From: an uncultured Muribaculaceae bacterium | Lineage (GTDB): Bacteria > Bacteroidota > Bacteroidia > Bacteroidales > Muribaculaceae | Reading direction: 5' to 3' | Length of the DNA stretch: 24,240 bases | Assembly (NCBI GenBank): GCA_910583795.1 | Contig: CAJTZQ010000004.1 | Coordinates: forward strand, 1-24,240 | In this document: piece after piece, positions 7,419 to 15,528 of the stretch | How the letters are laid out: the number at the start of each line of letters is the position of its first letter | Position numbering within the stretch: position 1 is the first letter of the stretch | Notes under the pieces: model-generated | The model's database searches: none | What the model saw: the letters and a program-made list of their open reading frames with translations, nothing else | What the model was told of the DNA's origin: nothing | Made by a program: the position numbers and the translations under genes

Positions 7419-8591
7419 TTACTTCATTGCCTTTACTCGCTCAAGAGCGACTTCCATTCTATCTACAGGGGAACACAGTGAAATACGGATGTATCCTTCC
7501 CCATTGCTGCCGAAAATAAATCCCGGCACGATAAACACTTTAGCCTCATGCAAGACTTTATCGGTAAACGTGGCACTGTCGGGAGCATTTTCGGGCAGTT
7601 TTCCCCAAAGGAAAAGACCTCTTTGCGCAGGATCATAAGTACATCCAAGTGCATCCATAATCTTTTCCGCTACCTTGCGGCGTTCAGCGTAAACCTTGTT
7701 TAGCTCCCTATACCAATCTTCGTCAAGATCCAATGCTTTTATAGCAGCTTCCATCACAGGCTTGAACTGACCGGAATCAATATTTGATTTCATTTTCCTC
7801 ACCCATGTCACAAATTCAGGATTGGAAACCACCATTCCCATACGCCATCCCGACATATTGTGACTTTTACTCAAAGAATTAAGTTCTATGGCAATATCTT
7901 TGGCACCGGGGACAGACAACAAACTCAACGGATTATCATTTAAAATGAAGCTATAGGGATTGTCATGTACAATCACAATGCCATGGCGTTTTCCGAATGC
8001 AACCAACTTTTCAAATAATTCTTTATTTGCACACGCGCCTGTGGGCATATTGGGATAATTCACCCACATTAATTTAATACCGCCTTCGGAAGCAAATTTG
8101 TCGAGCTGATCGAAATCGGGCATCCATCCCTCGTCAGCTTTCAAATCATAAGGAATGATCTCGGCACCAAGCATCCTGCTCACTCCGGTATAAGTCATGT
8201 AACCGGGATTGGGTACCAATACTTTATCTCCTGGATTGACAAATGCAAGACTCACATGAAGGACTCCTTCCTTTGAGCCAATTAGAGGGAGGACCTCTGC
8301 GTCCGGATCAAGATCCACACCATAATTTCGCTTATACCAACGGCTCATAGCCTGCCTTAGCTCCGGAAGTCCGGAAGCTATCTGGTAAGCGTGATTGTTC
8401 TCTTTACGGGCTGACTCGCAAAGGGTCTCAACTACTTCAATAGCCGGCATCCTGTCGGGACCGCCTACTCCGAGGGAAACTACATCTTGTCCATCAGCAT
8501 TCATACGCGCAACCTCGCGCATTTTCCCTGCAAACCAATATTCTTTTATCTCATTGACCCTATTGGCGGGCTCTATATTATTCTTCATCAT
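7419..8591 (-). CDS. PLP-dependent class I/II aminotransferase, probably aromatic
   Basis: Fold-type I aminotransferase of 390 residues. The Schiff-base lysine is K242 in LNSLSKSHNMSGWRMG. Other cofactor and substrate residues are N181 in NMPTG, D210 and Y213 in VHDNPYSF, R250, and the carboxylate-binding R369 in GYIRISLC. Overall sequence resembles the aspartate/LL-diaminopimelate aminotransferase group. Because it lies between prephenate dehydratase and DAHP synthase/chorismate mutase, its likely job is transamination of phenylpyruvate (or prephenate or hydroxyphenylpyruvate) in Phe/Tyr synthesis; this is inferred from neighbours. The start has two adjacent ATG codons (MMKNN). The 123-bp gap upstream is filled with heptamer arrays, so it may be less tightly coupled to pheA than the other cluster members are to each other. 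Confidence 0.87.
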   Translation of the reverse strand: MMKNNIEPANRVNEIKEYWFAGKMREVARMNADGQDVVSLGVGGPDRMPAIEVVETLCESARKENNHAYQIASGLPELRQAMSRWYKRNYGVDLDPDAEVLPLIGSKEGVLHVSLAFVNPGDKVLVPNPGYMTYTGVSRMLGAEIIPYDLKADEGWMPDFDQLDKFASEGGIKLMWVNYPNMPTGACANKELFEKLVAFGKRHGIVIVHDNPYSFILNDNPLSLLSVPGAKDIAIELNSLSKSHNMSGWRMGMVVSNPEFVTWVRKMKSNIDSGQFKPVMEAAIKALDLDEDWYRELNKVYAERRKVAEKIMDALGCTYDPAQRGLFLWGKLPENAPDSATFTDKVLHEAKVFIVPGFIFGSNGEGYIRISLCSPVDRMEVALERVKAMK

Positions 8592-8599
8592 TGTTCTTT

Positions 8600-8655
8600 T
8601 TAGTTGTGAGTTGTGAGTTTCGAGTTGTGAGTTGTGAGATTTGAGTTGTGAGATT
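8600..8655 (+). repeat. Heptamer array TGAGTTG-type upstream of the aminotransferase start
   Basis: Eight heptamers on the plus strand: TTAGTTG, TGAGTTG, TGAGTTT, CGAGTTG, TGAGTTG, TGAGATT, TGAGTTG, TGAGATT. It ends 8 bp before the aminotransferase start codon and runs opposite to that gene, so the mRNA leader carries repeated CAACTCA words. It faces the array at 8662-8717, which has the other orientation. Confidence 0.85.
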
Positions 8656-8661
8656 CAAATT

Positions 8662-8717
8662 ATTCTTAAACTATAAACTCTAAACCCTAAACTCTAAACC
8701 CTAAACTATAAACTCTA
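8662..8717 (-). repeat. Heptamer array TAGRGTT starting on the pheA stop codon
   Basis: On the minus strand, eight heptamers run from 8717: TAGAGTT, TATAGTT, TAGGGTT, TAGAGTT, TAGGGTT, TAGAGTT, TATAGTT, TAAGAAT. The first TAG is the pheA stop codon. TAGGGTT is also the main word of the array after the symporter gene at 24176. No promoter or gene is seen in the 8592-8714 gap beyond the two arrays. Confidence 0.92.
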
Positions 8718-9581
8718 ATTAATTCCTACTCTTTCCACATATTCACCGAGCACCCTGAATTCATTCGTAAGTGGACGGACAGCCTGAAGAGCCTGACGAT
8801 ATCTGAAATATGAAGAGAATGTCAGATCTATATAAAAACGATATTCCCATTCCCTTCCTATTACCGGCAAAGACTGTATTTTTGTGAGATTTACATCATA
8901 AAAAGATAAGATTGTCAAGACTTTGGAAAGGGCGCCCTGAGAATGAGGAAGAGTGAAAACCACACTCGACTTATTCAGCTCCTCCTCCCTTGGCTTCAAT
9001 TCGCCTGCAAGCAAGGGATCTGCAAGAATCAGGAAACGTGTGAAGTTTCTTTTATTTGTCTCAATTCCCTTTTCCAGGATATTCAAGCCATAAAGATTAG
9101 CTGCAAACTCACCGCAAACAGCGGCATGACCTGTAAGTTTCTCCCGGGCAATCTCTTCGGCACTACCTGCAGTATCAAATTTTTCCACCATTCTCATGTG
9201 GGGATGACGGCGAAGATATTGCTCGCATTGCATCAAAGCCATAGGATGGGAATTCACCTCGCTGATAGATTCAATAGTCTCACCAGGAAGAGCACAAAGC
9301 ACATGACTTATCCTGACAGAATGCTCACCAATAATAGTATGATTGCTTTTTCTCAACAACTCATGATTTGCAAGGAGACTTCCGGCGATGGTGTTTTCGA
9401 TAGCCACGATTCCAAGCATAGAAGCATCCGCCTCCAATCTTTCAAAAAGATCGGGAAATGAATCGCATGGAATTGTCTCTACATCCTGCCCGTCGAAAAA
9501 TTGACGGGCTGCTGCATCATGGAAACACCCTGCCACACCTTGTATGGCTATCTTCTTCAATTGTCTGTTGTTGGTTTGCAT
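8715..9581 (-). CDS. pheA: Prephenate dehydratase with ACT domain
   Basis: Converts prephenate to phenylpyruvate in phenylalanine synthesis. At 288 residues it is the monofunctional form without a chorismate mutase domain, which here sits on the DAHP synthase. The catalytic domain shows IAIQG (11-15), GIVAIENTIAGSL (57-69) and the hallmark NFTRFLIL (179-186), whose TRF holds the catalytic threonine. A regulatory ACT domain spans about 205-283 (VVFTLPHSQGALSKVL). The Phe-binding ESRP motif of E. coli PheA is QSLP here (236-239), and GALV is GALS; I believe this is usual in Bacteroidota, so feedback control may still operate with different contacts. The gene follows metH by 20 bp. Its TAG stop is the first triplet of a heptamer array. 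Confidence 0.95.
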   Translation of the reverse strand: MQTNNRQLKKIAIQGVAGCFHDAAARQFFDGQDVETIPCDSFPDLFERLEADASMLGIVAIENTIAGSLLANHELLRKSNHTIIGEHSVRISHVLCALPGETIESISEVNSHPMALMQCEQYLRRHPHMRMVEKFDTAGSAEEIAREKLTGHAAVCGEFAANLYGLNILEKGIETNKRNFTRFLILADPLLAGELKPREEELNKSSVVFTLPHSQGALSKVLTILSFYDVNLTKIQSLPVIGREWEYRFYIDLTFSSYFRYRQALQAVRPLTNEFRVLGEYVERVGIN

Positions 9582-9601
9582 ATCATTTAATAGAAGTTAA
9601 G

Positions 9602-12600
9602 TCACATTCTCAAAATATCTTTTATCCTCTCTAATCCTTCTTCCCTGCGCATTGCATAATCTTTCAACTGGTCTTCTCCAATTACCCCTATCATGAAATA
9701 ACGTGATTCGGGATACGAAACGTATAAACCGCTTACAGTTGCCGTCGGCATCATTGCGCCATTTTCAGTCAGACTCACCCCGATATCACTCATTGGCAAT
9801 AACTTCGCCAACGTTTTATTGAGTAATTGATCTGGAAGCATAGGATATCCCATAGCCGGGCGAATACCTCTATATCCTCCTTTCAAAATAGCAGACACAT
9901 CTTCTTTCTCTTGAGGTGAATATCCCCAGTATTCTTTTCTTACTTTTGCATGAAGCCATTCGCTTGTTGCCTCGGCAATCCTGTCGGCAAGCGATTGGCG
10001 AAGCAAACTCCCGTAAGAATCTCCTGCTTCTTTAAGACGTTCAGATTCTGAAGAAAGATACAGTCCGGCGGTAACCACAAATGCGCCTACGATATCTTCA
10101 GCAATTCCGATGGGAGCAATGAAATCGGCAAGCGACAAAAATTCAGAATCCTTACGTTGCTGACGCAAGAGAGGCAATCTTATACCACCAATAATAATAT
10201 CATCCCCTTCTGAATTAGACTCATAAAATGCTATTGCCGCTTTTCCATCGAATCTCTTGCCGGAGATTAATTCAGACAAGAGAACTTGTGCGTCGCTATA
10301 AAGTTTCCATGCCTCTTCCGCCTTGTCTCGGTCTTGTGGACATATACCGTTTTTCCACGAAGACACACATGCAGGACAACCATCGTATGGAAATTTGTCT
10401 AAGAAGCCTCCGGTCAACCGCCATGCGTGGAAAAACATTTTCCAGTTTATAAATTTGCCAACCTCAGCAAGATCTACGTCGATCACCATTGGGCTTCTCA
10501 TAGGTATATTCGGCATTGGCGCATCATATACCAACCAATCAAGTTTCAACCTTCTTTTTCGAGCTTCAGACAATGTGACCATTTCCACTGATCTCTGGTT
10601 GTAAGAATCGCGCAATTCCAAATATTCCTTATCAAGATTATCAACAAAATCTTCACGGGTATCCGGGTTAAGAAGTTTTGAAGCCACTATAGGGTTCTGA
10701 GCGGCGTCAGTCATGTGTACAACCGGAGCATGGTAAACAGGGGCTATTTTCAAAGCCGTGTGAATACGCGATGTAGTGGCACCACCCACAAGCAACGGGA
10801 TGTGAAGGCAAGCCTGTTCCATGGCTTTCGCCACATTGACCATTTCCGAGAGCGAGGGGGTGATCAATCCGGACAGGCAGACAAAATCCGGTTTTTCTTT
10901 AATTGCCGTTTCTACGATTGTCTCAGCTGGAACCATTACCCCAAGGTCTATCACTTCGTAATTGTTGCAAGCGAGAACTATGGAAACTATATTTTTGCCA
11001 ATATCATGCACATCACCTTTCACAGTGGCAAAAATCACCTTGCCTGCCTTGGACCCCGCATTATTATTACTTGCCGCTTCCATTAGAGGTCTGAGATGAT
11101 CTACGGCAAGTTTCATTGTTCTCGCAGTCTTGACAACCTGCGGCAAAAACATTTTGCCGGCACCGAACAATTCGCCAACTCTGTTCATGCCGTCCATCAA
11201 AGGACCCTCAATAATCTTGACCGCAGATTCATATTCTCCAATAGCTTCGTCGAGATCTTCATTGAGAAATTCCGGATTGCCTTTTATAATGGCATTTTCC
11301 AACCTTTCACTAACCGGGATGGAAAGGTCACGAGTCTGCAAGGATTTGCTTGCAACAACAGATTGTTGAGTATCATTGGCAGCATAATCGGCAAGCTCCT
11401 CGGGAGCCTCCGCCCGACGGGCAAGTATCACATCTTCTATCAGAGTCCGGAGTTTTGGTTCTATATCTTCGTATGTGACAGAAGTAGCCGGATTCACGAT
11501 TCCCATGTCAAGTCCGGCATCAATTGCATGATACAGGAATACTGCATGCATAGCCTCACGAAGCGCGTTCTTACCTCTGAATGCAAAAGAGAGGTTGCTG
11601 ACTCCGCCACTTGTTCTTGCCCCCGGAAGATTATTTTTAATCCATCTTACAGCCTCGATATAATCTATACCGTAACGATTATGTTCCTCTATTCCTGTGG
11701 CAACCGCCATTATATTGACGTCAAAAATAATACCATCCAAAGGGAATCCACACTTACTGACGAGCAGATCATACGCACGTCGGCAAATATCAATCTTGCG
11801 CTGATAAGTGTCTGCCTGGCCTTTCTCATCAAATGCCATTACAATCACAGCAGCCCCTAATTGACGAATACGTTTTGCTTTTTTTAGAAAAGACTCTTCA
11901 CCCTCCTTGAGAGAAATGGAATTTACTATGCTCTTTCCCTGAAGATTCTTTAAAGCAGCCTCAACAACGGTCCAATCAGACGAATCAACCATTACCGGCA
12001 CTTTCGAAATATCCGGATCCGAAGCTATATAACGTAAGAAATGCACCATTTCCTCTTTGGCATCAAGCATGGCATCGTCCATGTTGACATCTATCATCAT
12101 GGCACCGTCTTCCACCTGATGCAAGGCAATCATCATTGCCTCCTCATATTTTTTTTCTTTTATAAGACGAAGAAATTTACGTGAACCCGCAACATTACAA
12201 CGTTCCCCGACATTGACGAAATTATTCTCTGGCAAAACCTCTACCCTTTCAAGCCCTGAAACTCTCAGCGCCCGCGGAATCTCAGGACGCACATGAATTT
12301 TTGCATCAGGGAGTTTTGACACAACCGCAGCGATATGTTCCGGGGTAGTACCGCAGCAACCACCTACAATATTCAGGAAACCATCCCTAAGCATAGTCTC
12401 CACATGAGATGAAAACAATTCCGGTGTTTCGTCATACTCTCCCATTGCATTCGGCAATCCGGCATTAGGATGACAACTTATAAAATGTCGCGTGAGATTT
12501 CCTAATTCCTTTACATAAGGTATAATATCCGAGGGGCCGAAACTACAGTTCAGTCCAAGGCTCACAACATTGTCGTATTCTTCAATTGAAGTGACAAAAG

Positions 12601-13300
12601 CCGCCAAAGTCTGACCGGAAAGAGTCCGCCCCGACTTATCGGAGATTGTTGCTGAAATCATTATCGGCAATTCTTCTCCTTTTTCTCTCATCACATAGTT
12701 TGCAGCATCGAGACCTGCCTTCAGATTAAGTGTATCGAATACGGTTTCAAATAAAAGTATATCAATTCCGCCCTCGATCAATCCTGCAATCTGTTCAGAA
12801 TAGGCTTCAAAAAGCATGTCGTATGTCACATTGCGATAAGCGGGATCGCCAACCTCCGGACTCATAGAAGCCGTTCTATTTGTCGGACCGATTGATCCGG
12901 CAACAAGAGCCGTCCCTCCCCAACGTCTTAAAGGGGCATTATTGGCACATTCTTTGGCAATGGCAGCAGCAGCCCGGTTAATCTCTTTAATCAGACCGGG
13001 ATATTTCTGCAGTCCATAGTCTTCCATTGAAATCCCGTTTGCATTAAAGGAATTGGTGGAAATTATATCAGCTCCGGCATTCAGATAAGCATTGTGAATT
13101 TCCTTTATTCTATCAGGACACACAAGACATAACAGGTCATTGCATCCCGACAGTTTGACGCCGTGAGACACAAATCTTTCGCCACGAAAATCCTTTTCAG
13201 TAAACTTGTAGCGCTGAATCATAGTGCCCATGGCTCCATCGAGCACGAGCACATTTTTCTCTAAAAGCCTTATTAAATCGTGTGGTTTCAATCTGAACAA
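9602..13300 (-). CDS. metH: Cobalamin-dependent methionine synthase
   Basis: Transfers a methyl group from 5-methyltetrahydrofolate through cobalamin to homocysteine. All four modules are present in 1232 residues: homocysteine domain (about 1-335) with VLDGAMGTMIQR and zinc ligands C252, C315 and C316 (GGCCGTTPEH); pterin domain (about 355-640) with NFVNVGERCNVAGS; cobalamin cap and binding domains (about 660-890) with DVHDIG, H765 being the lower axial ligand; and the AdoMet reactivation domain with GIRPAMGYPMLPD (1145-1157). That last domain carries a cysteine motif, C975-x2-C978-x8-C987, absent from E. coli MetH. There is no ATG near the N-terminus. TTG at 13300, or TTG at 13291 (MKPHDLIRLL...), are the likely starts, and homologues begin about 13-17 residues before VLDG. 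It follows metF by 4 bp, which favours translational coupling. Confidence 0.96.
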   Translation of the reverse strand: MFRLKPHDLIRLLEKNVLVLDGAMGTMIQRYKFTEKDFRGERFVSHGVKLSGCNDLLCLVCPDRIKEIHNAYLNAGADIISTNSFNANGISMEDYGLQKYPGLIKEINRAAAAIAKECANNAPLRRWGGTALVAGSIGPTNRTASMSPEVGDPAYRNVTYDMLFEAYSEQIAGLIEGGIDILLFETVFDTLNLKAGLDAANYVMREKGEELPIMISATISDKSGRTLSGQTLAAFVTSIEEYDNVVSLGLNCSFGPSDIIPYVKELGNLTRHFISCHPNAGLPNAMGEYDETPELFSSHVETMLRDGFLNIVGGCCGTTPEHIAAVVSKLPDAKIHVRPEIPRALRVSGLERVEVLPENNFVNVGERCNVAGSRKFLRLIKEKKYEEAMMIALHQVEDGAMMIDVNMDDAMLDAKEEMVHFLRYIASDPDISKVPVMVDSSDWTVVEAALKNLQGKSIVNSISLKEGEESFLKKAKRIRQLGAAVIVMAFDEKGQADTYQRKIDICRRAYDLLVSKCGFPLDGIIFDVNIMAVATGIEEHNRYGIDYIEAVRWIKNNLPGARTSGGVSNLSFAFRGKNALREAMHAVFLYHAIDAGLDMGIVNPATSVTYEDIEPKLRTLIEDVILARRAEAPEELADYAANDTQQSVVASKSLQTRDLSIPVSERLENAIIKGNPEFLNEDLDEAIGEYESAVKIIEGPLMDGMNRVGELFGAGKMFLPQVVKTARTMKLAVDHLRPLMEAASNNNAGSKAGKVIFATVKGDVHDIGKNIVSIVLACNNYEVIDLGVMVPAETIVETAIKEKPDFVCLSGLITPSLSEMVNVAKAMEQACLHIPLLVGGATTSRIHTALKIAPVYHAPVVHMTDAAQNPIVASKLLNPDTREDFVDNLDKEYLELRDSYNQRSVEMVTLSEARKRRLKLDWLVYDAPMPNIPMRSPMVIDVDLAEVGKFINWKMFFHAWRLTGGFLDKFPYDGCPACVSSWKNGICPQDRDKAEEAWKLYSDAQVLLSELISGKRFDGKAAIAFYESNSEGDDIIIGGIRLPLLRQQRKDSEFLSLADFIAPIGIAEDIVGAFVVTAGLYLSSESERLKEAGDSYGSLLRQSLADRIAEATSEWLHAKVRKEYWGYSPQEKEDVSAILKGGYRGIRPAMGYPMLPDQLLNKTLAKLLPMSDIGVSLTENGAMMPTATVSGLYVSYPESRYFMIGVIGEDQLKDYAMRREEGLERIKDILRM

Positions 13301-13304
13301 AATT

Positions 13305-14267
13305 TTAAAACACTCTTTCCGCTATTTTCATCACGCTGTCTGAAACACTCATCGTATAGTAATGTATTCCCGGTGCACCATGTTCGAGAAGTTCCCTACT
13401 TTGCCTGATACCCCAGTCAATGCCTACCTTCTTAACCTCATCGTCAGTTTTACATTCCCGGATTCTTGATGCCAATTCTTCAGGAATGTCAGTTCTGAAC
13501 ACTTTAGGAAGGACTGTCAGCTGGGTTTTCTTTGAGATCGGTTTCAATCCGGGAAGGATCGGGACAGTTATACCTTCTGTCCTGCATCTTTCTACAAACT
13601 TGAAATATTTCTCATTGTCGAAAAACATTTGGGTCACCAAATAGTCCGCACCATTCTCAACTTTCTTCTTAAGATAATAGATGTCAGAATCCATATTCGG
13701 AGCCTCTTCATGCTTCTCGGGATAGCATGCCATTCCGTATGAGAACGGGGTCTCGATACCCTCTATTTTAGTGTCTTCCAAGCCTATTCCCTGATTAAAC
13801 AGATTGACTTGCAACTGCAAGTCTGTGGCATGTGCATGATAAAGTTCAGGACTCCCATTGGTGGTATCCTGCCCTTTCTCATCGCCACGAAGCACCAAAA
13901 GATTATTGATTCCAAGAAAATTGAGATCAAGAAGAGCGTATTCCGTCTCCTCCTTTGTAAATCCTTTACAGATGATGTGTGGAACTGGAATCAGACCATA
14001 TCTGTTCTGTATAGCAGCCGCAATTGCCACGGTTCCCGGACGCTTCACAACGCTCACCCTACGGTGAGTGCCGTCGGGAAGAGGTTTGTATATATATTCG
14101 CTATGATGCGAAGTGATATTGACGAACTTGGGGTCAAACTTTTTAAGTTTTTCCACAATGTCAAAAACCTTATATATGCTGTTGCCCTTCAAAGGAGGTA
14201 AAATCTCGAAAGAGAACACCGGGTTAGGGCTTTCATTTATTATATCAATAATCTTCTTCAGCTGCAT
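13305..14267 (-). CDS. metF: 5,10-methylenetetrahydrofolate reductase
   Basis: FAD-dependent TIM-barrel enzyme that reduces 5,10-methylene-THF to 5-methyl-THF, the methyl donor used by the MetH encoded directly downstream. At 320 residues it has the bacterial length, with no C-terminal AdoMet regulatory domain. Diagnostic motifs are FSFEILPPLKG (18-28) with proton-donor E21, NITSHHSEY (50-58), LLVLRGDEKG (123-132) whose LRGD contacts FAD, and LVTQMFFDNEKYFKF (210-224). A 64-bp gap separates it from the upstream C-S lyase gene, and no promoter or terminator was recognised there. The immediate metF-metH order fits one-carbon supply for methionine synthesis. Confidence 0.96.
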   Translation of the reverse strand: MQLKKIIDIINESPNPVFSFEILPPLKGNSIYKVFDIVEKLKKFDPKFVNITSHHSEYIYKPLPDGTHRRVSVVKRPGTVAIAAAIQNRYGLIPVPHIICKGFTKEETEYALLDLNFLGINNLLVLRGDEKGQDTTNGSPELYHAHATDLQLQVNLFNQGIGLEDTKIEGIETPFSYGMACYPEKHEEAPNMDSDIYYLKKKVENGADYLVTQMFFDNEKYFKFVERCRTEGITVPILPGLKPISKKTQLTVLPKVFRTDIPEELASRIRECKTDDEVKKVGIDWGIRQSRELLEHGAPGIHYYTMSVSDSVMKIAERVF

Positions 14268-14331
14268 CTTCAGAATTTCAATCTTATAATTTAATATCTC
14301 AGTGGTACAAATTCCTCAAACGAAATTTGAA

Positions 14332-15507
14332 TCACTTTCCGACAACGGCTTCTTTGATCCTATTCATCACCTCTTCCATTACAGAGCGCGGAGAAGCGAC
14401 ATTCAGACGCATAAGACCATCACCTTCCTTACCGAACATTGCCCCATCATTCAATGCAACACGCGCCTTATTAACGAAAAGGTCGACCAGTTCATCGTGC
14501 GACAGACCTAATCCCCGACAATCAAGCCATACAAGAAATGACGCTTCCGGACGCAATGCTCTGACACCCGGAATATTCTTTTCACAATAATCTTCGACAA
14601 ACCGAATATTATCTTCAATGTAAGCAAGCATCTCTTTGCGCCACTCATCTCCCTTTCTATAAGCAGCTATAGTAGCAATCGGAGACATCATCGGGGCTGC
14701 ATTAAATTCGCTGGCTTCCAACCATCCGTAGAAACGATCCCTTATATCTTTATTCGGGATTACTGAGAAGGAGCTTACAATGCCCGGGATGTTGAATGTC
14801 TTTGACGGTGCACAAAACGTGATACTGTTTTGAGCTGCATCATCACTGACCGTTGCAAACGGAACATGTTTATTTCCCCAAAGTGCCATATCTGCATGAA
14901 TTTCATCTGAAATTACGAGCAGATTTTTCTTCTTGCTAATTTCAGCGACCTTTTGGAGCTCCTCTTTGCTCCACATTCTTCCGGAAGGATTGTGAGGATT
15001 CGCGAAAATAAGCACACCTCCGTTTGTTTCGAGGTTTTCAAAAGCTTCGAAATCTACATGATAACGATGATTCTCATCTTCAATCATAGGAATGTTGACG
15101 ACATTCCTTCCGTTTTCTTCCGGCACGATCCTGAAAGGATGATAGACGGGAGGCATTATAATTACGTCCTCTCCCGGTTTTGTAAATACATTCAAAACCA
15201 TGCCGATACCTTTGACGATGCCGGGAATGTAGCTCAACCATTCAGGATCAATCTCCCAGCCATGAAGATTTCGTTCCCAATCAATAATAGCAGGACGATA
15301 GTCTGCCGGTTCAGCCGTATAGCCGAAAATAGGATGCTCAAGACGTTTCTTCAATGCATCAATAATAAATGGAGGTGTGGCAAAATCCATGTCGGCAACC
15401 CATGCCGCTATTAGATCCGGGCGTCCGTATCTTTCTTCAAGGCTATCCACCTTGATTGCTCCACTTCCATGTCTGTCTATTACTCTATCGAAATCGTATT
15501 TTCCCAT
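14332..15507 (-). CDS. MalY/PatB-family cystathionine beta-lyase (PLP)
   Basis: Fold-type I PLP enzyme of 391 residues from the MalY/PatB branch, which cleaves the C-S bond of cystathionine to give homocysteine, pyruvate and ammonia. The N-terminus YDFDRVIDRHGSGAIK and the segment LIAAWVADMDFATPP (32-46) are hallmarks of this branch. The cofactor lysine is K236 in FCAPSKTFNIPG. NPHNPSGR (170-177) and SDEIHADM (200-207) bind PLP. It lies 21 bp after the MetB-type gene and upstream of metF-metH, which makes cystathionine the likely substrate. Some relatives act mainly on cysteine or as aminotransferases (some are annotated class I/II aminotransferase), so exact specificity is inferred from the cluster. 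Confidence 0.88.
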   Translation of the reverse strand: MGKYDFDRVIDRHGSGAIKVDSLEERYGRPDLIAAWVADMDFATPPFIIDALKKRLEHPIFGYTAEPADYRPAIIDWERNLHGWEIDPEWLSYIPGIVKGIGMVLNVFTKPGEDVIIMPPVYHPFRIVPEENGRNVVNIPMIEDENHRYHVDFEAFENLETNGGVLIFANPHNPSGRMWSKEELQKVAEISKKKNLLVISDEIHADMALWGNKHVPFATVSDDAAQNSITFCAPSKTFNIPGIVSSFSVIPNKDIRDRFYGWLEASEFNAAPMMSPIATIAAYRKGDEWRKEMLAYIEDNIRFVEDYCEKNIPGVRALRPEASFLVWLDCRGLGLSHDELVDLFVNKARVALNDGAMFGKEGDGLMRLNVASPRSVMEEVMNRIKEAVVGK

Positions 15508-15528
15508 GATTAAAAAATAGAAAAAAGG

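Noticed and set aside
8662..8717. TAGGGTT is a rotation of the plant telomere repeat TTTAGGG
   Set aside because: The word is mixed with TAGAGTT and TATAGTT, is short and internal to a bacterial cluster. The match to a telomere repeat is coincidental.
11096..11860. 254-codon open frame on the plus strand
   Set aside because: It lies entirely antisense to metH, whose protein is conserved along its length. The frame has no recognisable motifs and is a shadow of the metH frame.
14268..14331. Small TCAAA/TTTGA hairpin after the C-S lyase gene as an internal terminator
   Set aside because: The stem is only 5 bp, AT-rich and without a following T-run, so it is too weak to call.
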